A DNA stretch of 64,000 nt from positions 186,001-250,000 of the forward strand of contig NZ_JASCXX010000001.1 of assembly GCF_030012215.1 (NCBI RefSeq), in the 5' to 3' direction. Below, piece by piece: positions 1-6,727 of this stretch. The position numbers and the translations under genes were made by a program. The notes beneath the pieces were generated by a model. The model saw nothing but the letters and a program-made list of their open reading frames with translations, searched no databases and had not been told where the DNA came from. Source of the DNA: Anaerobaca lacustris. GTDB lineage: Bacteria; Planctomycetota; Phycisphaerae; Sedimentisphaerales; Anaerobacaceae. Position 1 is the stretch's first letter; every line of letters begins with the position of its first letter.

Positions 1-1671
1 ACGGTCAGCCCAACGCCTCAGAGACCTTCGATTGGGTCCGCGCCGGCGAGGGACTCGACGCGCCCGAGCGACCGATCCGACGTCCTCGAAAGAAGTCGCG
101 GTCTGAATCGTACGTCGCCCGACCTTGGGACCCGCACGATCCGTCCGTCCTCGGACTCGCAGCCGGCGATGGACTCGACGCGCCCGAGCAGCCGATCCGA
201 CGTCCTCGAAAGAAGTCGCGATCTGAATCGCACGTCGCCGGATCTCGGAAGTCGCGCGATCACGACCCGTCCATCGTCGGGTAACGAAGGGCTCGACCGC
301 ATTCGCGACGCCACGCGCAACCGCATCAGCGAGAGGAGAATCGATTCGGTCAGGGTGCGAACCGACAGCAGCATCGACCGATCCGAACAGGTTCGCACGG
401 CCGGTCCGGAGCTGCGCACGCGGACGACGCTGGAGTCGCGACTGGAACGCTCCATTGGCCACCGGCCCGCGACGGTGGTCCAGCGCGACCTCGGCCGCAT
501 CCACAGGGAGTACACGGTTCGGCCTCGTGTGGTCTATCGCGACCGTCCCGACCTGGTGCGTCACACGCCTCGCCACGTGTACGTCTATCGTGATCCGTAC
601 GATCGGCTCTGTCACCGCATCATCTGGCCGCGATACTACTATCCGGTCTACTACACCTGGGGACCGTATCGCACGTTCCATTGGGTCTATCCATACTATC
701 ATCGCAAGTACGTGTTCGTCAGCCTCGGCGGCTGGTGGCCCTGGGATTACGACTACGTCCGCTACTATTGGTACGGCGCCCATCCGTATGCCTGGATGGG
801 CTACTATCCGGTCCCGCGCGAGGTCCAGAGCGCTTCGTACAACTATTACACCTACAACTACTACACGGGCGACGCTGACGTCTCGGCTGCGCCGGCGCAG
901 ACCAGTTCAGGCGGCCTGCCCTACGGCATCGATGCCGAGACCTATGCCCGAGTTCAGCAGAGGCTCCGCGAGCAGCAGGTGGGCGAGCCGGGCGACGCGA
1001 CGCTCGTCGATACACGATTCGAAACGGGCGTCACCAGCTTCGAGGCCGGCAATTACGCCGAGGCCGCCCAGGCCTTTGCCTCGGCGATGGAGATGGCGCC
1101 GAACGACGTGATTCTGCCGTTCGCCTATGCCCAGGCGCTCTTCGCCGACGGGCGCTACTCCGAGGCGGCCGACGTTCTGCGTGCGGCGCTGAGCAACGCG
1201 TCGCCGGAGAAGGAAGGCGTGTTCTATCCGCGCGGACTCTATGCGGAAGATGATGTCCTGTTCGCTCAGATCGAGAAGCTGCTGGACAAGGTCGATGCCT
1301 ACGGCTTCGATGCGGACCTTCAGCTTCTGCTCGGCTACCACCTTCTGGGCGTTGGCGAAACGGAGTACGCGCGCGGGCCGCTGGAGCAGGCGGGAAAGGA
1401 CATCCGCAACGCCGAGGCGGCCAGAATGCTGCTGAACGTGCTGAGCAAGCAGGAAGCAGCCGGTGTTGCGGACCCTGATATGGGATCGCAGGGCCTCACG
1501 GACGCTTCTGCCACGACGCCGGACGTCGCGGAGCCTGTCACGTCGTCGAAGGAAAACGTGCTCGATCGAATGAAGGGATCGAACTCCGACGATTCGGGAA
1601 CGACCGTTCCCGGTGCGCTGCCTCAGGAAGCGCCGGCCAGGAAAGAGGATGATGGTACGCAGGCGATGTAG
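1..1671 (+). CDS. Tyr-rich TPR-containing protein (5' end cut by window)
   Basis: The reading frame is open from base 1, so the true start lies outside the window; 556 codons are visible. The visible N-terminal part is Arg/Ser-rich and holds two copies of a 40-residue repeat (DSTRPS-RSDVLERSR core). It is followed by a strongly Tyr/Trp/His-rich stretch (roughly residues 185-290) with clusters such as WPRYYYPVYYTWGPY. Residues about 330-470 look like tetratricopeptide repeats (FETGVTSFEAGNYAEAAQAF, then FAYAQALFADGRYSEAADVL), which usually mediate protein-protein contacts. The tail is Ser/Asp/Ala-rich and low in complexity. The Tyr-rich segment suggests a cell-envelope or matrix protein, but that is inference. 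The gene overlaps the start of the next gene by about 23 nt, so the two are probably co-translated. No family is recognised apart from the TPR part. Confidence 0.75.
   Translation, partial: TVSPTPQRPSIGSAPARDSTRPSDRSDVLERSRGLNRTSPDLGTRTIRPSSDSQPAMDSTRPSSRSDVLERSRDLNRTSPDLGSRAITTRPSSGNEGLDRIRDATRNRISERRIDSVRVRTDSSIDRSEQVRTAGPELRTRTTLESRLERSIGHRPATVVQRDLGRIHREYTVRPRVVYRDRPDLVRHTPRHVYVYRDPYDRLCHRIIWPRYYYPVYYTWGPYRTFHWVYPYYHRKYVFVSLGGWWPWDYDYVRYYWYGAHPYAWMGYYPVPREVQSASYNYYTYNYYTGDADVSAAPAQTSSGGLPYGIDAETYARVQQRLREQQVGEPGDATLVDTRFETGVTSFEAGNYAEAAQAFASAMEMAPNDVILPFAYAQALFADGRYSEAADVLRAALSNASPEKEGVFYPRGLYAEDDVLFAQIEKLLDKVDAYGFDADLQLLLGYHLLGVGETEYARGPLEQAGKDIRNAEAARMLLNVLSKQEAAGVADPDMGSQGLTDASATTPDVAEPVTSSKENVLDRMKGSNSDDSGTTVPGALPQEAPARKEDDGTQAM
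52..250 (+). repeat. Two-copy in-frame 120-bp tandem repeat
   Basis: The motif beginning GACTCGACGCGCCCGAGC occurs at 52 and again at 172, exactly 120 bp (40 codons) apart. About 76 bp of each copy are nearly identical and the rest diverges. The repeat lies inside the coding frame and keeps phase, so it is a protein-level duplication. Confidence 0.85.
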
Positions 1672-2833
1672 AATGCTGATGGTCTTGCTGCTGCTTGGCG
1701 GTTTGGGCGGGTCAACAGTCCAGGCGGGACGATGGGCTCAATGGCCCATCCTTCCGGGCCCGGACGATCAGGAGAATCCCGATATCGATGGAACGATGGT
1801 GGTCTGGCAGGAGTTTGTTTCGCAGTTCGGCGATTACGACGTTTATGTGGTGGATGTCAATGACCTCGACGATCTGCGGGTGGTCGCGATCGGCGATGCG
1901 AACGACCAGACCCATCCGGCCGTCTACGGCAGCCGGGTGGTCTGGCAGGATCTGGTGACTTGGGATGATTCGGCCGACTGGGACATCCGTATGGCGGACC
2001 TGAGCGACTTCGACGCGCCGGTCGGCTATGTCGTGTCCGACATTCCGGCCAACGACGAGCAGAGGCCCGCCATTTACGGCAACGTCGTCGTCTGGCAGGA
2101 CACGAACGGAGGCAGCTCCAGCATCTTCGGCGCCGACGTGACCGACCCGGGGCGGCCGCGCGAGTTCGTCGTCGCGGCCTATGAGGGCGATCAGCAGAGG
2201 CCGGCGATCTGGCGGACCACCGTGGTCTGGCAGGACAGCTACTTCGGCGACAACGACATCGTGGCGGCCGATATTCTGATGCAGGACCGGCCGGCCGAGT
2301 TTGCCGTCGTTCTGCTCGGAGGCGATCAGCAGAACCCGGCCATCAGCGGTGACACGGTCGTTTGGGAGGACGATTTCTTCGGGGACTGGGACGTCTTCGG
2401 CGCTCGCATCGCGGACCAGAACCAGATCAGCGAGTTCGTCGTTGTCTCGGCCGAGGGCGATCAGCGTTACCCGGACATCGACGGGCATCTGGTCGTCTGG
2501 CAGGACAATCGAAACGGCGATTGGGACATCTATGGCTACAATCTTATCACGCGCCGGACGTTTCGCATCACCGACGATCCCGGCGATCAGATTCGTCCGG
2601 CCGTCAGCGGCAATGTGGTTGTCTGGCAGGACAACCAGAGGGGACCGTGGAACATCTATGCGGCCGTCCTTGATGGTCCCGAGGTTGCGGGCTGTCCGGC
2701 GCCGCCGGCGGGTGACCTGAACGGGGATTGCCGGGTTGACGTTGCCGATCTGGCGATCCTGGCCGAAGCATGGCTTCAGTCCCATCTGGACGGGAATCGA
2801 AAGAGGGGGGCAACGTGGCAGCTTGCCGGTTGA
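1649..2833 (+). CDS. Secreted seven-repeat WQD beta-propeller with C-terminal dockerin-like repeat
   Basis: The predicted product is a 394-aa exported protein. An Arg-rich N-terminus and hydrophobic stretch (MLMVLLLLGGLGGSTVQA) form a signal peptide. Seven repeats of the type xVVWQDxxxGDxDIYxxDL follow, spaced about 45 residues apart, as in TolB/WD-like propellers. The last about 40 residues contain GDLNGDCRVDVADLAILAEA, a single calcium-binding dockerin-type repeat typical of planctomycete secreted proteins; the second half of a classical dockerin is missing and replaced by a short basic tail. I chose ATG 1649, in a purine-rich stretch; ATG 1652 or 1673 are alternatives. It overlaps the end of the upstream gene, which suggests translational coupling. 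The role is probably extracellular binding or scaffolding; no catalytic residues are visible. Confidence 0.8.
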   Translation: MMVRRRCRMLMVLLLLGGLGGSTVQAGRWAQWPILPGPDDQENPDIDGTMVVWQEFVSQFGDYDVYVVDVNDLDDLRVVAIGDANDQTHPAVYGSRVVWQDLVTWDDSADWDIRMADLSDFDAPVGYVVSDIPANDEQRPAIYGNVVVWQDTNGGSSSIFGADVTDPGRPREFVVAAYEGDQQRPAIWRTTVVWQDSYFGDNDIVAADILMQDRPAEFAVVLLGGDQQNPAISGDTVVWEDDFFGDWDVFGARIADQNQISEFVVVSAEGDQRYPDIDGHLVVWQDNRNGDWDIYGYNLITRRTFRITDDPGDQIRPAVSGNVVVWQDNQRGPWNIYAAVLDGPEVAGCPAPPAGDLNGDCRVDVADLAILAEAWLQSHLDGNRKRGATWQLAG

Positions 2834-2858
2834 GTTTCTCGAATGCCCACGATAGAAT
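2830..2858 (+). promoter_or_regulatory. Sigma70-like promoter for the sigma-factor gene
   Basis: TTGAGT at 2830-2835 and TAGAAT at 2853-2858 are separated by 17 nt. The -35 box overlaps the TGA stop of the preceding gene, so the sigma-factor gene appears to be transcribed separately, from about 2865. Confidence 0.55.
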
Positions 2859-2867
2859 GCGGGTTTC

Positions 2868-2884
2868 CGGGGCACGGTGCCCCG
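2868..2884 (+). other. GC-rich hairpin in the sigma-factor leader
   Basis: CGGGGCA (2868-2874), loop CGG, TGCCCCG (2878-2884) form a perfect 7-bp stem. No T-run follows. It sits at the predicted 5' end of the transcript and may be a leader structure or a weak terminator for the upstream gene. Confidence 0.45.
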
Positions 2885-2951
2885 CGCCTTGTCGCCTCCT
2901 CGGAGCTGACGAGGTGAGCAATGTCGCGAATCGGACAACGAAAAACCGGAT

Positions 2952-3527
2952 ATGGATAAGCGGCTGCGTAACGCTTTGAAGGGACTGACGAGCCCGGATG
3001 CCGAGTCCCGTCGCCGGGCCATGGAGCCTTTTGTAAGGGCGACATTCAACATCTTCATTCGCCATTTGTATCGCTATCTCGGCAACGAGGTCGAATGTGA
3101 GGATGTGCTCGAGGATGTGTATGCCGACATCTGGGAAAACCCGGACCACCTGCGTGACATCGCCAACGATGCGCACCTGCTGCGGACCGTGTATCTCTAC
3201 TACATGCGCAAGCGGCTCCGCGAGGTGTACCGGCGGATGAATCGAAGCCTGTCGCTGTCCCAGGCGGACCTGGAGAACCTGGTCGCGCCGGAAATGGGGC
3301 TCCACGACATCACGGAACAGGCGGAGCTCAAACAGCTCTTGCATCGCATGCTCGGCAAGCTCAAGGCCCGCGAACGCAAGGCCATCGAGATGTGGATGCA
3401 GGGGATGTCGAACCGGGCGATCGCCAACCAGCTCAAGACGACGGTGGGGGCCGTCAAGATGCTGGAGTTCCGGACGATCTTGAAGCTGAGGAGAATGATG
3501 AAAGACTATTCAGACGAAGAGGACTGA
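2952..3527 (+). CDS. ECF-like sigma-70 family RNA polymerase sigma factor
   Basis: The 191-aa protein has the two-domain layout of small alternative sigma factors. Residues about 26-92 resemble region 2 (FVRATFNIFIRHLYRYLGNE, then the acidic ECEDVLEDVYADIWENP that contacts core polymerase). Residues about 124-182 resemble region 4, with an HTH in MSNRAIANQLKTTVGAVKML that would read a -35 element. No region 3 or long C-terminal extension is present. The start has only a weak ribosome site. No obvious anti-sigma factor with a membrane segment follows; the next two genes are an unknown small protein and an editing-domain-like protein, on the same strand with 27-28 nt gaps, so the three probably form an operon. 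Target genes cannot be told from this window. Confidence 0.85.
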   Translation: MDKRLRNALKGLTSPDAESRRRAMEPFVRATFNIFIRHLYRYLGNEVECEDVLEDVYADIWENPDHLRDIANDAHLLRTVYLYYMRKRLREVYRRMNRSLSLSQADLENLVAPEMGLHDITEQAELKQLLHRMLGKLKARERKAIEMWMQGMSNRAIANQLKTTVGAVKMLEFRTILKLRRMMKDYSDEED

Positions 3528-3554
3528 TCGTCTTCTTTTGGGAGTGTTTCACCG

Positions 3555-3860
3555 ATGGCAAATGTGAATCGAGAGATCCAGGAGTTGCTGGCCGACTACG
3601 GGGTGGCGCTGCGGGACGGGTGCCTTCCCAGCTTCCTGAAATCGCTGACGCGCGAGGAGGCCCGGGCCATCCGGGAGTCGGAGGATTTCTGGGAGGCGAC
3701 GGAGATGGTCCGTCTGATGAACGGCGCGGGATTCGCGGACAAGGTGGTGACGCCCGACGTGGGCCTTTTTATCTCGCGCGTTGACGCGGCCATCGTCTCG
3801 CGGCAGAAGAAAGCGACCGCGTCAACGCGAAGCCCCAGCCGTAACCGGGTGAACCTGTAG
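3555..3860 (+). CDS. Small hypothetical protein (101 aa)
   Basis: I do not recognise this family. The protein is soluble, with a helical, acidic first 80 residues (QELLADYGVALRDG, SFLKSLTREEARAIRESEDF) and a short basic Ser/Arg tail (KKATASTRSPSRNR). A GGGAG ribosome site lies upstream of ATG 3555. It sits 27 nt after the sigma-factor gene and 28 nt before the editing-domain-like gene, so co-transcription is likely. By position it could be a regulator of the sigma factor, but no zinc-finger (HxxxCxxC) or transmembrane anti-sigma signature is present, so this stays speculation. Confidence 0.6.
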   Translation: MANVNREIQELLADYGVALRDGCLPSFLKSLTREEARAIRESEDFWEATEMVRLMNGAGFADKVVTPDVGLFISRVDAAIVSRQKKATASTRSPSRNRVNL

Positions 3861-3888
3861 CCGATCCGGAATGGAATTGACGTAGCGT

Positions 3889-4968
3889 ATGATTATCGAC
3901 AGCTATCAATGCTCCTCGTGCTACTTCGAGGACAAGAAACCGAGCAACCGCATCGATTCCTCGACGATCTCTCCGCCGCAGCCGCGGGCGGAGTTCGAGA
4001 ACGTGCTGGTGATGTTCGTCTGCATCGAGCGGTACGACGGCCGTGAGGAGGTGGACCAGGCCGCCGAGGAGTTCGGCGCCCTGGTCGACATGCTGGGCGA
4101 GCGGCCTCTCATATTGTGTCCCAACGTCCATCTGTCGGTGGACAAGGCGCCGGAGAAGCTGGCGGTCCTTCTGATCGGCCAACTGGAAGAGAAGCTCGCC
4201 GAGCGGGGCTATCAGGTGCATCGCCTGTCGTTCGGCTATCACAAGCGGTACGGTCTGGAATGCAACGGCAACGTGGGCAGCGTCGTGGGCCGGCGCTTCT
4301 ACGGCTCCGAGCACAAGCAGTTCCTTCGCCTCATGACGCGCCTGGGCGTCTGCCCGCCCGATGCGCTGCCCAAGGACATGCCGGTCTGGGCCGAAGTGCT
4401 GATGCAGCGGCAGCTCAAGGTGCTCGGCAGTCGGCGTGAGACGTACAACGCCGCCAAGAAGATGTGCGAGGACCAGTTGGACGCCACGGGACAGGGCGAG
4501 TTGTGGACCTGCATGCTGTTCGAGGGCGAGCGGCAGCCCATGGACGATTATCTCAGCCAGCTCTATACGATCATCGAAGAGTATCCCGATGTCCGGGTGC
4601 ACCGTGCGATGAACCTCAGCGTTCCCGGGTTCTCCAACGCTGCCCGGCATTTGTTTCGCAAGTACCCCGAGGCCATCGAGTCGGGCCGGCTGCGGATCTA
4701 CAACAGCAAGGTCTCCGACATCGAGTTCATGCTGAGCCGCGAGGCCGTGTTGCTGGCCTTTCCGCAGATCCCGCGCAAGCAGGGCTCGCACGCCGGAGAG
4801 ATTTCGTTCGGGATCTACTGCAAGGACGCCGATTTCGCCAAGAACCTGATTCAGTGGTACAGCTCATTCCTGGTCGATCCGGAGGTCGGGTGGATTCGCA
4901 CGGAATCGGACTTGAACGCCGTGATCAGCGAATTGGAAGAGGAGATGTTCGAAGAAGAGCGCGAATAG
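3889..4968 (+). CDS. Protein with archaeal ThrRS editing-like N-domain fused to an unknown C-domain
   Basis: Residues 37-130 of this 359-aa protein match the pattern of the archaeal threonyl-tRNA synthetase editing domain (DTD fold, which removes Ser from mischarged tRNA-Thr). The matching pieces are ENVLVMFVCIER, LILCPNVHLSVDKAPEKL at 74-91 (archaeal form: YPYAHLSSxLAxP) and SFGYHKRYGLECNG at 114-127 (archaeal form: PFGxYKxFxLxCKG). The Lys of the FGxxK motif is kept (K119), but the following GHP is replaced by NVG, so activity is uncertain. No synthetase catalytic core follows. Residues 205-330 (TCMLFEGERQ; EAVLLAFPQIPRKQGS; FGIYCKDADFAKNLIQWYSS) recall the effector domain of TrmB-like regulators. 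The N-terminus has a CxxC (C8, C11). It may edit tRNA in trans or sense a ligand; both are inference. Confidence 0.65.
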   Translation: MIIDSYQCSSCYFEDKKPSNRIDSSTISPPQPRAEFENVLVMFVCIERYDGREEVDQAAEEFGALVDMLGERPLILCPNVHLSVDKAPEKLAVLLIGQLEEKLAERGYQVHRLSFGYHKRYGLECNGNVGSVVGRRFYGSEHKQFLRLMTRLGVCPPDALPKDMPVWAEVLMQRQLKVLGSRRETYNAAKKMCEDQLDATGQGELWTCMLFEGERQPMDDYLSQLYTIIEEYPDVRVHRAMNLSVPGFSNAARHLFRKYPEAIESGRLRIYNSKVSDIEFMLSREAVLLAFPQIPRKQGSHAGEISFGIYCKDADFAKNLIQWYSSFLVDPEVGWIRTESDLNAVISELEEEMFEEERE

Positions 4969-4973
4969 CCCCG

Positions 4974-5014
4974 ATCCCGGCGTGGGCAGACCCCTTCCTC
5001 ACGCCGAGCGGGAT
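4974..5014 (+). terminator. Possible intercistronic hairpin terminator
   Basis: ATCCC-GGCGTG (4974-4984) can pair with CACGCC-gagc-GGGAT (5000-5014), leaving a 15-nt loop and a 4-nt bulge. No clear T-run follows, so it is a weak candidate for separating the sigma-factor operon from the symporter gene. Confidence 0.35.
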
Positions 5015-5042
5015 GTGACAGGCAAGATTAGGGAACGGAACG

Positions 5043-6425
5043 GTGCAGACGGTGGTCTCGGTGACGCTCGTGGCCTGCTACGTGGTGGTTCTCACGTTCG
5101 TGGCCGTGCGCGCCCGCGCCGCCCGCGAGTACGCCGACTTTTCTCTGGCCCGTCGATCGCTGCCGCTGGCGCTGGTCTTCGGCAGCTTGTGCGCGACCTA
5201 CGTCGGTCCCGGATTCTCCATCGGGTTCGTGGGCAAGGGGTTTGAGAGCGGGTTCTTGTTCTTCGGGATCGGTCTGGCGTATTCGCTTCAGAACGTTCTC
5301 GTCGGCGTCCTCGTGGCGCCGCGCCTGCGGGCACTGAACGACTGTCACACCCTCGGCGACGCCATCGGGCAGAAGTACGACCGGCGATGTCACGTTCTGG
5401 CGGGTGTGATCTCGGTGGGGCTCTGCACCGGGTACGCCGCTGTGATGGCCAAGGCCGGCGGCGTTGTGTTCAAGGATGTCTTCGGCCTTCCGATCTGGTC
5501 GGGTGTCGTGCTCATCGTCGGAATCACCACGCTGTACACGACCTCCGGCGGCCTGCGGGCGAGCGTGGTCACCGATGCCTTCCAATTCACGGCCTTCGCC
5601 ATCCTGTTGCCCGTCGTGCTGCTGCTGGCGCTCGGGTTTCATCTGCAGGGCGGCATCGCCGGTTTCGCGGAACGGGCCTCGGCGGCCACGCAGAGCGGAC
5701 TCGCCTCGAAGACGCCGTTTCAGATCATCGGATTGCTCACGGCGTTTTTGCTCGGGGAAACGCTGATTCCGCCCTATGCCAACCGCGCTCTGGCCTCGCG
5801 AACCACGCAGGTCTCCCGGTATGGCTTCGTGCTGGGGGGCGTGTTCAGCGTGGTCTGGTTTGCCGTGATGATCTCGCTGGGCGTGGCGGCGCGCGGCATC
5901 GTCCCGGTCGGGACCGATGAGGACCACGTCCTGCTGAACATGGTCCGGGCGATCATGCCGGCGGGGGGGTACATGTTGCTGATGGTGGTCTCAATCTCCG
6001 TCATCATGTCGAGCCTGGATTCGCTGCTGAACGCCGGGGCGGTGGTCTTCACGCAGGATATCGTTCGTCCCGTGTGGAAGGTCGCGAACGGCAAGGCCCT
6101 GGATGTGGGTCGGACGGCGACGGTTGTGATTGCCCTGGCGGCCGCTGCGGCCGCTGCTGTGGTGCCCACGATCATCGACGGCCTGCTGGTCTGCTATACG
6201 ATCTGGGCGCCGGCGATCCTTCCGGCTCTGGTCCTGGGCCTGTGGCTCAAGAAGCCGCGACCGCTGGCGGGCATCCTTTCGATGGTCGTCGGGGCGCTCG
6301 TAGCGGGATTGTCTCAGCTTGCCGTGGGTGGTCCGACGAAGGTTCCGGCCATTCTTCCGGCGCTCGGCGCTGCGATCCTGGCCTATGTCGTCGGGCATCT
6401 ACTCAGTCGCGAGAAGGGAGCATAG
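5043..6425 (+). CDS. Sodium:solute symporter (SSS family)
   Basis: The 460-aa polytopic membrane protein has about 13 hydrophobic segments and the SSS (LeuT-fold) pattern. The N-terminus DFSLARRSLPLALVFGSLCA and the motif YVGPGFSIGFVGKGFE in the second segment are typical, as is the TSGGLRASVVTDAFQF region of TM5-6. Such proteins use the Na+ gradient to import sugars, acids or other solutes. The next block degrades rhamnose-containing glycans, so a sugar or uronate is a plausible substrate (inference). The start is GTG at 5043, preceded by AGGGA. The stop at 6425 is only 3 nt before a 50-aa membrane microprotein, which points to co-translation. Confidence 0.88.
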   Translation: MQTVVSVTLVACYVVVLTFVAVRARAAREYADFSLARRSLPLALVFGSLCATYVGPGFSIGFVGKGFESGFLFFGIGLAYSLQNVLVGVLVAPRLRALNDCHTLGDAIGQKYDRRCHVLAGVISVGLCTGYAAVMAKAGGVVFKDVFGLPIWSGVVLIVGITTLYTTSGGLRASVVTDAFQFTAFAILLPVVLLLALGFHLQGGIAGFAERASAATQSGLASKTPFQIIGLLTAFLLGETLIPPYANRALASRTTQVSRYGFVLGGVFSVVWFAVMISLGVAARGIVPVGTDEDHVLLNMVRAIMPAGGYMLLMVVSISVIMSSLDSLLNAGAVVFTQDIVRPVWKVANGKALDVGRTATVVIALAAAAAAAVVPTIIDGLLVCYTIWAPAILPALVLGLWLKKPRPLAGILSMVVGALVAGLSQLAVGGPTKVPAILPALGAAILAYVVGHLLSREKGA

Positions 6426-6428
6426 ACC

Positions 6429-6581
6429 ATGGGGACGGTCCTCATCGCTTTCGTGATCCTGGCCGCCGCAGCCACCATCGCCAGCGGCGTGTGGGTGGCG
6501 ACCGGCTTGATCTCGGCCATGCTCGCCTTCAAAGCCCAGGCACGTGCCCTGAAGGACGCAGAACACCACGACCATTCCTGA
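6429..6581 (+). CDS. 50-aa single-span membrane microprotein next to the symporter
   Basis: ATG 6429 follows the symporter stop by 3 nt and the frame runs to TGA 6579-6581. The translation has one clear transmembrane helix (about residues 4-34: VLIAFVILAAAATIASGVWV continuing to LISAMLAF), then a short amphipathic KAQARALKDAE segment and a His/Asp tail ending HHDHS. There is no signal-peptidase site. The tight spacing suggests translational coupling to the symporter. A plausible role is an accessory subunit, as seen for some SSS transporters with small partner proteins, but I do not recognise the family. It is short enough to be missed by gene callers with a 60-aa cutoff. Confidence 0.65.
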   Translation: MGTVLIAFVILAAAATIASGVWVATGLISAMLAFKAQARALKDAEHHDHS

Positions 6582-6604
6582 CGCGTCGAACCATTCCTGT
6601 TTCG

Positions 6605-6649
6605 GTGGATCACTTTTGCGTAGTGTGATCTCACGCGCTGCAATATAAT
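6605..6649 (+). promoter_or_regulatory. Candidate regulated promoter of the rhamnosidase operon
   Basis: A perfect TATAAT -10 box lies at 6644-6649. No good -35 hexamer is present. Instead, two dyad-like elements lie upstream: GTGGATCAC (6605-6613) and GTGATCTCAC (6625-6634), the second in the -35 position. This arrangement would suit an activator-dependent or repressor-controlled sugar operon. Confidence 0.4.
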
Positions 6650-6727
6650 CGACGCCGGGATGGTGCTCCGACCGCATCTGTCCGTTTTGTGTCCATTCAT
6701 CGAACCGAGATCGCTCAGGAGGCCGAC

